NCBI GenBank assembly: GCA_050486205.1
Contig: JBJHCW010000002.1
Location: 124,001 to 188,000 of the forward strand
From: PWQG01 sp050486205
GTDB taxonomy: Bacteria; Pseudomonadota; Gammaproteobacteria; Pseudomonadales; Pseudohongiellaceae
Length of the DNA: 64,000 nucleotides
Reading direction: 5' to 3'
The notes beneath the pieces were generated by a model that was given only the letters and a program-made list of their open reading frames with translations, did no database searches and was not told the origin of the DNA. The position numbers were made by a program, and so were the translations under genes. Positions 18,717 through 26,608 of this stretch are shown here, in pieces. The first letter of the stretch is position 1. Each line of letters opens with the position of its first letter.

Positions 18717-18732
18717 TTGACGTTTACGTCAA
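18717..18732. promoter_or_regulatory. Perfect palindrome TTGACGT-TT-ACGTCAA upstream of the acyl-CoA dehydrogenase
   Basis: A 16-bp site with perfect 7-bp half sites and a 2-bp spacer, 85 bp upstream of the acyl-CoA dehydrogenase start and immediately after the bioD stop. It resembles the palindromic operators described for the MerR-type regulator LiuR of branched-chain amino acid degradation genes in Proteobacteria. I compare from memory; no regulator gene is nearby. Confidence 0.55.
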
Positions 18733-18734
18733 CG

Positions 18735-19439
18735 TCAACCGAGCGGATCTGCCGAAGGGAAATTGAGCAGACGGGCGACCTGCTCTGGACCGGCATCCGG
18801 ATCAAACGGCAACTCACCCAGGCAGGGTGATCCGATCAGTTCACGCAAACTCGCCACGTTGTCCTGGGCCGATGGCGTATCGGCGGCAAGGTGATTGGCT
18901 ACCCACCCGACAAGCGGCAGGCCATCATGACGGATGGCCTCGGCTGTCAATACCGCGTGATTGATACAACCCAGGCGAATGCCCACCACCAGTACCACTG
19001 GCAACTGCAGGCGCTGCGCCAGATCCGAGAAAAATTCACGGTGATTCAGCGGCACCCGCCATCCCCCGGCGCCTTCCACCACACAGAAACCGGGGCGCTG
19101 CATCAACACACCCCGGCACAGACCCTCGAGCCGGGATACCGACAGATTGCGTCCCTGGTGCTGGGCAGCGATGTGAGGCGCTATCGCCTCTTTTAATGCA
19201 ACCGGATTGATCTGCTCATAAGACAACGCGAGCGTGGTCTGGGCCTGCAGCGCCAGAGCGTCCTCGTTGCGCAAGACGCCATCAATTTCCTCACAGCCAG
19301 AGGCCACCGGCTTCAGCCCTGCAGTACTCAGTCCCAACAAGCGCGCCCGCGCAAGCAGCGCTGCGGCAACCCGTGTCTTGCCAACGCCGGTGTCAGTGCC
19401 GGTCACAAACACGGCGCCCCCGAATTGCGCCCCGCTCAT
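18735..19439 (-). CDS. bioD: Dethiobiotin synthetase
   Basis: ATP-dependent ureido-ring closure of diaminopelargonate to dethiobiotin. The 234-residue P-loop enzyme shows FVTGTDTGVGKTRVAAAL, the substrate Lys segment AGLKPVASGCEE, VVEGAGGWRVPL and the nucleotide-base region WVANHLA. Its ATG overlaps the bioF stop (ATGA at 19436-19439), so translation is coupled. It is the last gene of bioBFD. Confidence 0.95.
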   Translation of the reverse strand: MSGAQFGGAVFVTGTDTGVGKTRVAAALLARARLLGLSTAGLKPVASGCEEIDGVLRNEDALALQAQTTLALSYEQINPVALKEAIAPHIAAQHQGRNLSVSRLEGLCRGVLMQRPGFCVVEGAGGWRVPLNHREFFSDLAQRLQLPVVLVVGIRLGCINHAVLTAEAIRHDGLPLVGWVANHLAADTPSAQDNVASLRELIGSPCLGELPFDPDAGPEQVARLLNFPSADPLG

Positions 19440-20716
19440 GCAGATTGCATCGCTTTGCAATCCTGTCGGTCCCGCTCCTGCGCCAATCTGTCACTCACCA
19501 CGGCCAGAGCGTCAATCAAGCGGTCCATGTCTGCATCGGAATGCCCAGCACTGAAAGTGACACGCAGACGGGCGGAATTGGCCGGCACAGTCGGAGGCCT
19601 TATAGCCGGCACATGCAGGCCAAGCTCGGCCAACCATTGACTGGCTTTCACTGCTGCACCTGCGTCACCGATCATGATGGCCTGGATTGGAGAATTCGAT
19701 GGCAGCAATGTCAGCCCACAGGCGGTAGCCGCTTCGCGGAACCGGGCAACCAGATGCACAAGGCGCTGCCGACGCCAGACCTGATTCTGCACGATGGACA
19801 GACTGGTCAGCGTGGCTTCGGCCAGTGCTGGCGGCAAGGCGGTGGTGAAAACGTAGGAACGGGTGAACTGCATCAGGTACTCGATCAGCGCTTCGTCGCC
19901 GGCAACAAAAGCGCCCGCAGTGCCAAACGCCTTACCCAGGGTACCCACCAGCAGAGGCACCTCATGCTGAGACATGAGATTTATCCGGGCTGCGCTGCTG
20001 TCCGGGCATTCAAGCACGCCCCTGCCACCCACACCCAGCGTGCCGATGCCATGGGCATCATCCACCATCAACAGTGTATTGCGTGCACGTGACAGTCTGA
20101 TCAGATCATCCAGAGGCGCGACGTCGCCATCCATACTGAACAGACCGTCAGTAACCACCAGACGATGGTCGGCGTCACTTTGCGCCAGCATGGTTTCCAG
20201 CGCAGCGGCGTCAGCATGCGGATAGCGTTCGGAGCTGGCGCGGCAGAGCCAGCCACCATCAAGCAGCGAGGCGTGATTCAATGCATCCTGGAACACAACG
20301 CCTGTTTCGTCCATCAATGCATTGATGATACCGGTATTGGCCATGTAACCGCAGGAGAACAACAACACCCGATCCCGTTGCAGAAAGCCGGCGAGCGCTT
20401 CCTCGAGCTGATCATGGACACGACAGTGACCGGTCACCATATGGGAGCCGCCGCTGCCCACACCGTATTGACGCGCACCGCGTTGCAGCGCGCTGATCAC
20501 CTGCGGATGGGAAGCCAGTCCAAGGTAGTCGTTGCTGCAGAAAGACAGTAGCTGCTTTTCGCCGGGCCCGTCCCCGGTGCCACCTGCAGATTCGTCAATA
20601 AAGCGCTGTATCGGCACCTGCGGACCGCTGCGTTGAGTGCGACTTCTCAGCAGGCCCTGCTCCGAGCGCAGCGCATAACGCTGCGAAAGATGAGACCAGG
20701 GAAGCACCATGCTCAT
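19436..20716 (-). CDS. bioF: 8-amino-7-oxononanoate synthase
   Basis: A PLP enzyme joining pimeloyl-ACP/CoA and L-alanine. The 426 residues are longer than usual (about 385) because of an N-terminal extension of about 40 residues. Landmarks are LLSFCSNDYLGLASHP, GSGGSHMVTGHCRVHDQLEE, the PLP-Asp segment LMVDDAHGIGTLG, and the Schiff-base Lys in LVGTLGKAFGTAGAF. It overlaps bioB and bioD by 4 bp each. Confidence 0.96.
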   Translation of the reverse strand: MSMVLPWSHLSQRYALRSEQGLLRSRTQRSGPQVPIQRFIDESAGGTGDGPGEKQLLSFCSNDYLGLASHPQVISALQRGARQYGVGSGGSHMVTGHCRVHDQLEEALAGFLQRDRVLLFSCGYMANTGIINALMDETGVVFQDALNHASLLDGGWLCRASSERYPHADAAALETMLAQSDADHRLVVTDGLFSMDGDVAPLDDLIRLSRARNTLLMVDDAHGIGTLGVGGRGVLECPDSSAARINLMSQHEVPLLVGTLGKAFGTAGAFVAGDEALIEYLMQFTRSYVFTTALPPALAEATLTSLSIVQNQVWRRQRLVHLVARFREAATACGLTLLPSNSPIQAIMIGDAGAAVKASQWLAELGLHVPAIRPPTVPANSARLRVTFSAGHSDADMDRLIDALAVVSDRLAQERDRQDCKAMQSA

Positions 20717-21759
20717 GCTGACATGGCCGAATAGAACTGATCACTTTTTTGTGGCTTGCCGTCTGACAATGGCGCTGCGGTCCCGTCGGCTATCGACTCC
20801 TGTCGCTCTTCCGCTTTCAGGCCCAGCTTTGCGAACAATTTCATGTCCTCGCTTTCTTCAGGCAATGGTGTGGTCAACAGTTTCTCACCGTAGAAAATGG
20901 AGTTGGCTCCGGCAAGGAAACACAGGGCCTGCATCTGTTCGTTCATCTGGTTGCGACCGGCGGAAAGGCGTACATGGGAGGCAGGCATCATGATGCGTGC
21001 CACAGCAATAGTTCGTACAAACTCAAAAGGCTCCAGGTCTTCGACGTTCTCCAGCGGCGTACCGCTGACGCGGACCAGCATGTTGATCGGCACACTCTCG
21101 GGATGCTCGGGCATATTGGCCAACTGCTGCAGCAGCCCGGCCCGGTCGCTTTCGCCCTCTCCCATGCCCACAATGCCGCCAGCGCACACTTTCATGCCGG
21201 CCTTGCGCACGTGACCCAGTGTGTCCAGGCGCTCCTGGAAGCTGCGCGTGGTGATGATTTCTCCGTAATACTCCGGTGAGGTATCCAGATTGTGATTGTA
21301 ATAATCGAGTCCAGCCTCGGCCAGGGCGCCGGACTGCTCCGGCGTCAATGCGCCGAGTGTCATACAGGTTTCCATACCCAGGGACCGAACCTGCCGCACC
21401 ATCTCCAGCACCGCCGGAAAATCCTTCTCAGACGGATGCTTCCATGCCGCACCCATACAAAAGCGCGTGGCACCACTGTCACGGGCGGCGGTGGCTTCGC
21501 GTACAACCTTCTCGATCTCCAGCAGTTTTTCTTTTTGCAGTCCTGTATTGTAGTGGCCACTTTGCGGGCAATACTTGCAATCCTCGGGACAGGCGCCGGT
21601 CTTGATAGACAACAGGGTACTCATCTGCACCCTGTTGGGATCAAAGTTCTGGCGATGGACACTCTGGGCACGGAAGACCAGGTCCATGAATGGCAGGCCA
21701 AACAAAGCCTCCACTTCCTTGCGGGTCCAGTCATGGCGAATTGCTGTGGCGCCTGTCAT
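20713..21759 (-). CDS. bioB: Biotin synthase
   Basis: A radical-SAM enzyme inserting sulfur into dethiobiotin. The 348-residue product carries the CxxxCxxC cluster motif in TGACPEDCKYCPQSGHY, the GAAWKHPSEKDF and TLGALTPEQSGAL segments, YYNHNLDTSPEYY and the second-cluster Cys/Arg residues (KVCAGGIVGMGE, VRLSAGRNQMNEQ). It is first in bioBFD. No bioH or bioC follows, unlike in Pseudomonas, so pimeloyl synthesis genes must be elsewhere. Confidence 0.98.
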   Translation of the reverse strand: MTGATAIRHDWTRKEVEALFGLPFMDLVFRAQSVHRQNFDPNRVQMSTLLSIKTGACPEDCKYCPQSGHYNTGLQKEKLLEIEKVVREATAARDSGATRFCMGAAWKHPSEKDFPAVLEMVRQVRSLGMETCMTLGALTPEQSGALAEAGLDYYNHNLDTSPEYYGEIITTRSFQERLDTLGHVRKAGMKVCAGGIVGMGEGESDRAGLLQQLANMPEHPESVPINMLVRVSGTPLENVEDLEPFEFVRTIAVARIMMPASHVRLSAGRNQMNEQMQALCFLAGANSIFYGEKLLTTPLPEESEDMKLFAKLGLKAEERQESIADGTAAPLSDGKPQKSDQFYSAMSA

Positions 21760-21809
21760 AAATAAGCTCTTCCTGTATCTGCAGCTATAATGGGAACAAA
21801 ACGTTGTTC

Positions 21810-21862
21810 ATTCTAGTGGGCCCCACCCGTCTGTCAACTACGTCTCCAACCAAAGTGTACAA
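21810..21862 (-). promoter_or_regulatory. bioB promoter with candidate BirA operator
   Basis: On the minus strand there is a -35 TTGACA (complement of 21832-21837) and a -10 TAGAAT (complement of 21810-21815) with a 16-bp spacer, about 50 bp before the bioB ATG. The -35 is embedded in an imperfect dyad, TTGTACACT-N14-AGTTGACAG (21831-21862), that resembles the BirA consensus TTGTAAACC-N14/15-GGTTTACAA at 7 and 6 of 9 positions per half. Repression of bio genes by biotinoyl-BirA would fit; the match is imperfect. Confidence 0.5.
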
Positions 21863-21916
21863 CTGATTAATTATTAACCAGACCTTGCAGGGCACAGCAA
21901 CGGAAAGGATACCGTC

Positions 21917-22633
21917 ATGTTTGCTCATCTATGCCTCTTGTGCGACCGCTCACTTACCGGCCCAAACACCATCTGTCGTGACTGCGAAGAACACCTCCCC
22001 TGGTTGCCACCCGGGTGCGAACGATGCGGACTGAGAACAGGCTCACTCGGCCCGGGCAGAACAATTCATGAACAGTGCCTGCAAAATCCACCGGCTTTTG
22101 ATCGCTGTCTTGGGGCGTTTGAGTACCGGGCGCCGATCAACTCACTTGTCGCCAGCTTCAAATACCGCCATCGCTTTGCCGAAGCGAAGGCGCTGGGCCG
22201 ATTACTGGCCGCCACCTTCACCCGCCACTACAATGACAACCAACTGGCCCTGCCCGATTGCCTGGTGCCGGTACCACTGCATCACTGGCGGCTGCGGCGC
22301 CGTGGCTTCAACCAGGCGATCATGCTGGCGCAGCATATCGCGCGTCACGCAGGACTGCCCCTGGACACCCGCAGCATTGTGCGCTGCCGGACCGCACAGA
22401 GCCAGAAAGGACAGGGCCGTGAGCAACGAATCAACAGTATGCGACAGATGTTCACCACGAGCCGTCGCCAACGGTTGGGCGATGTGAGACACGTGGCGAT
22501 TGTCGACGATGTGGTCACCACCGGCGCCACCGCCAATGCACTGGCTCAGGTGCTGCGTGATTGCGGAGTCCAGCGGATCGATGTATGGTGCGTGGCCCGA
22601 GTAATCCCCGCGGAGCATGATGATATCTCATGA
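21917..22633 (+). CDS. ComF family phosphoribosyltransferase-like protein
   Basis: A 238-residue protein with an N-terminal zinc-ribbon-like set of cysteines (CLLCDR, ICRDC, CERCGL) and a C-terminal phosphoribosyltransferase fold with the PRPP loop VAIVDDVVTTGATANALA. Family members (ComF/GntX) function in DNA uptake during natural competence or in unknown metabolism; the reaction is not known. It is divergent from bioB and overlaps bioA by 4 bp (ATGA), so it is in the bioA transcript. A comF next to bio genes is common in gammaproteobacteria. Confidence 0.92.
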   Translation: MFAHLCLLCDRSLTGPNTICRDCEEHLPWLPPGCERCGLRTGSLGPGRTIHEQCLQNPPAFDRCLGAFEYRAPINSLVASFKYRHRFAEAKALGRLLAATFTRHYNDNQLALPDCLVPVPLHHWRLRRRGFNQAIMLAQHIARHAGLPLDTRSIVRCRTAQSQKGQGREQRINSMRQMFTTSRRQRLGDVRHVAIVDDVVTTGATANALAQVLRDCGVQRIDVWCVARVIPAEHDDIS

Positions 22634-23922
22634 GCAATCCCCACGCGCACACCGACATCCTGGCATTTGATCACCAACACCTGGTTCACCCCTATACCTC
22701 CATGACCGACCCGCTACCCAACTATCTGGTCAGCTCGGCCAGTGGTGCCGAACTGACGCTGGCGGACGGCCGTCGCCTTGTTGATGGCATGAGCTCCTGG
22801 TGGGCGGCCATCCATGGTTACGGACATCCGGCGCTGAACCAGGCAGTGACAGAGCAAGTGGGGCGCATGAGCCACGTCATGTTCGGTGGTCTGACACACG
22901 AGCCAGCCGTGGCACTGGGCCGAAGATTGGTGGAATTGACACCTGCCGGGCTGGAAAAGGTTTTTTTCAGTGATTCCGGGTCGGTTGCCGTGGAAGCAGC
23001 CATCAAGATGGCACTTCAGTACTGGCAATCACAGGGGCGGCCAGAGAAACACCGCATCATGAGCCTTCGCCGCGGGTACCACGGCGACACCTTCGCCGCC
23101 ATGTCCGTCTGCGACCCGGTAACCGGTATGCACAGCCTGTTCAGCAACACACTGGCAAAGCAGGTTTTTGTTGACGCCCCCACCTGCCGCTTTGACACAG
23201 AGTGGCAGCCTGAGGACATCCGCGACTTCCAGACAAAACTCCATGCTCACCACAGGGACCTGGCAGCGGTGATACTCGAACCGGTAGTGCAGGGCGCCGG
23301 CGGCATGTTCTTCTACTCACCCGACTATCTGCGTGAAGTGCGTCGCCTGTGTGATGAGTACCAGGTACTGCTCATTGCAGACGAAATTGCCACAGGATTC
23401 GGGCGAAGCGGCAAGCTGTTTGCCTGCGAACATGCCGGCATCAGTCCCGATATCATGTGTCTGGGCAAGGCGCTGACCGGCGGCTACATGACTCTGGCAG
23501 CGACCCTGACCACCCATGACGTTGCAAGAGGAATCTCGGCGAATGGTCGTCCCTTCATGCACGGACCAACCTTCATGGGGAATCCGCTGGCCTGCGCGGT
23601 GTCCGTTGCCAGCATTGATCTGCTGCTGGCAAATGACTGGCAGATGCAGGTAAAGGCTCTGGAAACCCGGATGCGCGCGGAACTGGCGCCATGTGCAGCG
23701 CTCGCGGCTGTGGCTGACGTGCGGGTGCTGGGGGCCATCGGGGTGGTCGAGCTGCACAGGCCAGTTGACATGCACAGCGTCCAGCCGCAGTTTGTGGAAC
23801 AGGGAGTCTGGGTCCGCCCCTTTGGCAAGCTGGTCTATATCATGCCGCCTTACATCATCGAACCGGCACAACTGAGCCGGCTCTGCAGCGCCATATACAC
23901 GGTGGTGAAGGGAATGGCCTGA
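22630..23922 (+). CDS. bioA: Adenosylmethionine-8-amino-7-oxononanoate transaminase
   Basis: Class III PLP aminotransferase converting KAPA to DAPA using SAM as amino donor. The 430 residues contain DGMSSWWAAIHGYGHP, FFSDSGSVAVEAAIKMALQY, YHGDTFAAMSVCDP, the PLP Asp in LLIADEIATGFGRSG, the Schiff-base Lys in CLGKALTGGYM and HGPTFMGNPLACAVS. It is separated from bioBFD, which run the opposite way about 0.9 kb upstream. Confidence 0.97.
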   Translation: MSNPHAHTDILAFDHQHLVHPYTSMTDPLPNYLVSSASGAELTLADGRRLVDGMSSWWAAIHGYGHPALNQAVTEQVGRMSHVMFGGLTHEPAVALGRRLVELTPAGLEKVFFSDSGSVAVEAAIKMALQYWQSQGRPEKHRIMSLRRGYHGDTFAAMSVCDPVTGMHSLFSNTLAKQVFVDAPTCRFDTEWQPEDIRDFQTKLHAHHRDLAAVILEPVVQGAGGMFFYSPDYLREVRRLCDEYQVLLIADEIATGFGRSGKLFACEHAGISPDIMCLGKALTGGYMTLAATLTTHDVARGISANGRPFMHGPTFMGNPLACAVSVASIDLLLANDWQMQVKALETRMRAELAPCAALAAVADVRVLGAIGVVELHRPVDMHSVQPQFVEQGVWVRPFGKLVYIMPPYIIEPAQLSRLCSAIYTVVKGMA

Positions 23923-23943
23923 TAAGTACTGGTACTTGGCTGG

Positions 23944-24717
23944 TCAGAATTGATACTTGATGGTGCCGTAGGCGACGCGACCATTGCTGTCCAGCACGCG
24001 TCCGCTGCCGGTGTTGTTGAGCTGCATGGTGGGCGGTCGGCGATCGATGGTGTTGCGCACACCGACGGAGAACAGTGTGTTACCGGATCGTCCGGTGCGC
24101 ATATTGTAGCCATAACTCAGATCCAGTGCAGCGATGTAACCGACCAGCTCATCCAGCTCGTCCATACTGAATTGCCCGAAGTCTTCCATGGAATCGGAAG
24201 AATAATGTGTGGTCGCGGTGGCCTGGTGATTACCGATCTGCCAGGTGAGCATCAGACTGCTCTGCATGTCAGGCACATTGGTCATGGCCGGGTTGTCGGC
24301 AAGGCTTGAAACCGTGCCCGATTCGCGAACCCCTTCCAGTTGTCGAGGCTGCGGCGCCACGTAGGTCGCTCGCGTGCTGAGGATGAACTGACCAAAACGC
24401 GAGGACTCCCAGACATAGGAAGCGTTCAGGTCAACGCCACGGGTTGAGCGGGCGCCTGCGACATTCAGCAGAGCATCCTGGCTGACGTCACTGAGGTTGA
24501 GTGTATAGGTGGTTTCGGGTGTCTGTGCGCCGGTTCGCGTAGCACTGAAGCCTTGTGGGTAGGCACCAAGTGATTCGGTACTGACCTGGGCAAAGGGAAG
24601 CGTGATGTCCAGTTCGGCCTGATTCGCCTGGGCTGGTGCAGCAAAGGCAGCAACAGACAGGGCCAGGGTGGCCGCGCCGAGCAGAGATTTCAGCGTTCTG
24701 GGTCTGATTGCAGTCAC
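23944..24717 (-). CDS. Exported outer-membrane beta-barrel protein, C-terminal fragment of a TonB-dependent receptor type
   Basis: A 257-residue product with a clear signal peptide (about 1-31, LKSLLGAATLALSVAAFAAPAQA). What follows resembles only the last third of a TonB-dependent receptor barrel: RGVDLNASYVWESSRFGQF, ATTHYSSDSMEDF, SVGVRNTIDRRPP and the final VAYGTIKYQF with C-terminal Phe. There is no plug domain and no TonB box. It looks like an internal deletion that kept the signal sequence, or a small dedicated barrel. The GTG start at 24717 has a weak ribosome site. The upstream gap (24718-24918) contains a TACCA-N6-TGGTA dyad but no convincing promoter. Confidence 0.65.
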   Translation of the reverse strand: MTAIRPRTLKSLLGAATLALSVAAFAAPAQANQAELDITLPFAQVSTESLGAYPQGFSATRTGAQTPETTYTLNLSDVSQDALLNVAGARSTRGVDLNASYVWESSRFGQFILSTRATYVAPQPRQLEGVRESGTVSSLADNPAMTNVPDMQSSLMLTWQIGNHQATATTHYSSDSMEDFGQFSMDELDELVGYIAALDLSYGYNMRTGRSGNTLFSVGVRNTIDRRPPTMQLNNTGSGRVLDSNGRVAYGTIKYQF

Positions 24718-24918
24718 CGGATCAACTCTTGTCTACCAAACTACTGGTATGTTTACGGGTGTCGGTCTCGTACTCATTGTCTTTTTGCCTGGGTGCTTTG
24801 TTTCCCAGATTCTGACTCTCCCATCCTCCCATCCCCTGCCACCCCCGGACACCGCCGTGATTATTCTGGTTGGCGCAACACGCGGATACCAAAGGGACTT
24901 CTTCCCACTGTACCAAAG

Positions 24919-25491
24919 TCATTCAAGACGTGTAAAGCCGCCATTCCCGGGAATTTCGGCTGCAAGCGCTGCAACCGAACCATCACTGCCAGCCAGCTGC
25001 AGCTCGGGTGCCAGCTCTGTCAGTGGCGCCAGCACAAAAAGCCTGTGTGCTGCCCGCGGGTGAGGTAGTTGCAGACGGCTGTCACTCACCTGCAGGCCAC
25101 AATACTCAATGATGTCCAGATCCAGTGGTCGCGGAGCATTAACAGCCCGGTCAGCCTGATCGGCTCGGCCAAACGCGTGCTCCAGGTCTTGCAGACCGTC
25201 CAGCAGGGCATGCACCGAGAGCCCGGGGCGCGGGATGAAAGCGGCAACGGCGTTGACAAAATCCGGTGAACCGGGCGGGCAGTCCACTGGTGCCGATCGC
25301 CACAATGACGAGCACACCACCTCGCTTTCGGCAAACGCTGCCAGCCTGACAAACGCCGCTTGCACGGTGGCAGCAGGATCACCGTGATCTGACGGCAGAT
25401 TGGCACCAAGTGCCACAAAAGCATAATCCGTCAGCGAGCCCTGGCCACGCTGACGGATATGATCATTTATGGTACTGCGCTGACAGCTCAT
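24919..25491 (-). CDS. folK: 2-amino-4-hydroxy-6-hydroxymethyldihydropteridine diphosphokinase-like
   Basis: HPPK transfers pyrophosphate from ATP to hydroxymethyl-dihydropterin, one step before FolP. The 190-residue product has VALGANLP, SSLWRSAPVDCPPGSPDFVN, LEHAFGR, PRPLDLDIIEY (metal-binding Asp pair) and LPHPRAAHRLFVLAPL. The usual RWGPRTLDLDI block reads VNAPRPLDLDI here, so it belongs to a divergent subgroup; activity should be retained as the DxD pair and Arg are present. The only in-frame ATG (25491) overlaps the hemE 3' end by 29 bp. Confidence 0.85.
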   Translation of the reverse strand: MSCQRSTINDHIRQRGQGSLTDYAFVALGANLPSDHGDPAATVQAAFVRLAAFAESEVVCSSLWRSAPVDCPPGSPDFVNAVAAFIPRPGLSVHALLDGLQDLEHAFGRADQADRAVNAPRPLDLDIIEYCGLQVSDSRLQLPHPRAAHRLFVLAPLTELAPELQLAGSDGSVAALAAEIPGNGGFTRLE

Positions 25492-26548
25492 GAACGGCGT
25501 CTATAAACACAGAAACGTTTTCCGGGTCCACCTCCGGCGTGATGCCGTGCCCGAGATTGAAGACATGCCCCGGGCCACTGCCGTAGGAAGCCAGTATACG
25601 GGACACCTCATCACGGATGCTTTTGGGCGAAGCGTACAGGATGGCCGGATCCATATTGCCCTGCAGCGCCACACGGTCGCCAATGCGGGCACGGGCACCA
25701 CCAATGTCCAGAGTCCAGTCCAGACCAACCCCGTGACAGCCTGAGTCGGCTATCTGCTCCAGCCAGAGCCCGCCGTTCTTGGTAAACAGGATGACCGGCA
25801 CGTCACGCCCCTCGGACTGACGGTGCAGACCGCCAACAATCTTTTTCATATACGCCAGTGAAAACTCCCGATAGGCGGGTGTGGACAGAATGCCCCCCCA
25901 TGTATCAAAAATCTGCACCGCCTGGGCACCGGCCTCTATCTGGGCATTGAGATAATCGGTAACCGCAACTGCCAGTTTGTCCAGCAGAAGATGCATGGCC
26001 TGCGGCTCGTTGTACATGAACGCCTTGGCGCGGCGGAAGTCCTTGCTGCCGCTGCCTTCGATCATGTAAGTGGCCAGAGTCCACGGACTGCCCGAGAAGC
26101 CTATCAGGGGGATGCTGCCATTGAGTTCGCGGCGTATCACCGACACGGCGTCGGTCACGTAACCAAGATCCTGGGTAATATTCAGCGACGGCAGCGCCTC
26201 CACATCCTTTTCGCTGCCAATGGTCTTGCGGAAACGGGGACCTTCGCCCTGTTCGAAATACAGGCCCAGGCCCATGGCATCGGGAATGGTCAGAATGTCC
26301 GAGAACAGGATGGCAGCGTCCATCGCATACCGCCGCAGCGGCTGCATGGTGACTTCACAGGCCAGCTCGGGCGACTGACACAGGCTCATGAAATCACCGG
26401 CACGGCCGCGTACTTCACGATACTCAGGCAGATAACGGCCAGCCTGGCGCATCATCCATACCGGCGTCACGTCCACTGGCTGGCCGGCAAGTGCGCGCAG
26501 GAATCGGTCATTTTTCAGCGTGGCCAAGGTGAGTTCCTCCGATGGCAT
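25463..26548 (-). CDS. hemE: Uroporphyrinogen decarboxylase
   Basis: Decarboxylates uroporphyrinogen III to coproporphyrinogen III in heme synthesis. The 361 residues include VWMMRQAGRYLPEYREVR (substrate-binding Arg), the catalytic Asp in AILFSDILTIPDAMG, FSGSPWTLATYMIEG, FDTWGGILS, VGLDWTLDI and the C-terminal FNLGHGITPEVDPENV. It lies downstream of aroB with its own 60-bp leader and overlaps folK. Confidence 0.97.
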   Translation of the reverse strand: MPSEELTLATLKNDRFLRALAGQPVDVTPVWMMRQAGRYLPEYREVRGRAGDFMSLCQSPELACEVTMQPLRRYAMDAAILFSDILTIPDAMGLGLYFEQGEGPRFRKTIGSEKDVEALPSLNITQDLGYVTDAVSVIRRELNGSIPLIGFSGSPWTLATYMIEGSGSKDFRRAKAFMYNEPQAMHLLLDKLAVAVTDYLNAQIEAGAQAVQIFDTWGGILSTPAYREFSLAYMKKIVGGLHRQSEGRDVPVILFTKNGGLWLEQIADSGCHGVGLDWTLDIGGARARIGDRVALQGNMDPAILYASPKSIRDEVSRILASYGSGPGHVFNLGHGITPEVDPENVSVFIDAVHELSAQYHK

Positions 26549-26608
26549 GAATCAAGAACAGGCCGCGCATTTTACACAAGCGTGACTGTACTGGCCATCA
26601 GGCAGGAA

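Noticed and set aside
24718..24918. TACCA-N6-TGGTA dyad as a specific operator for the TonB-like gene
   Set aside because: Half sites are only 5 bp, no promoter elements fit around it, and no matching regulator is nearby. It is recorded in the gene entry but not as a site.
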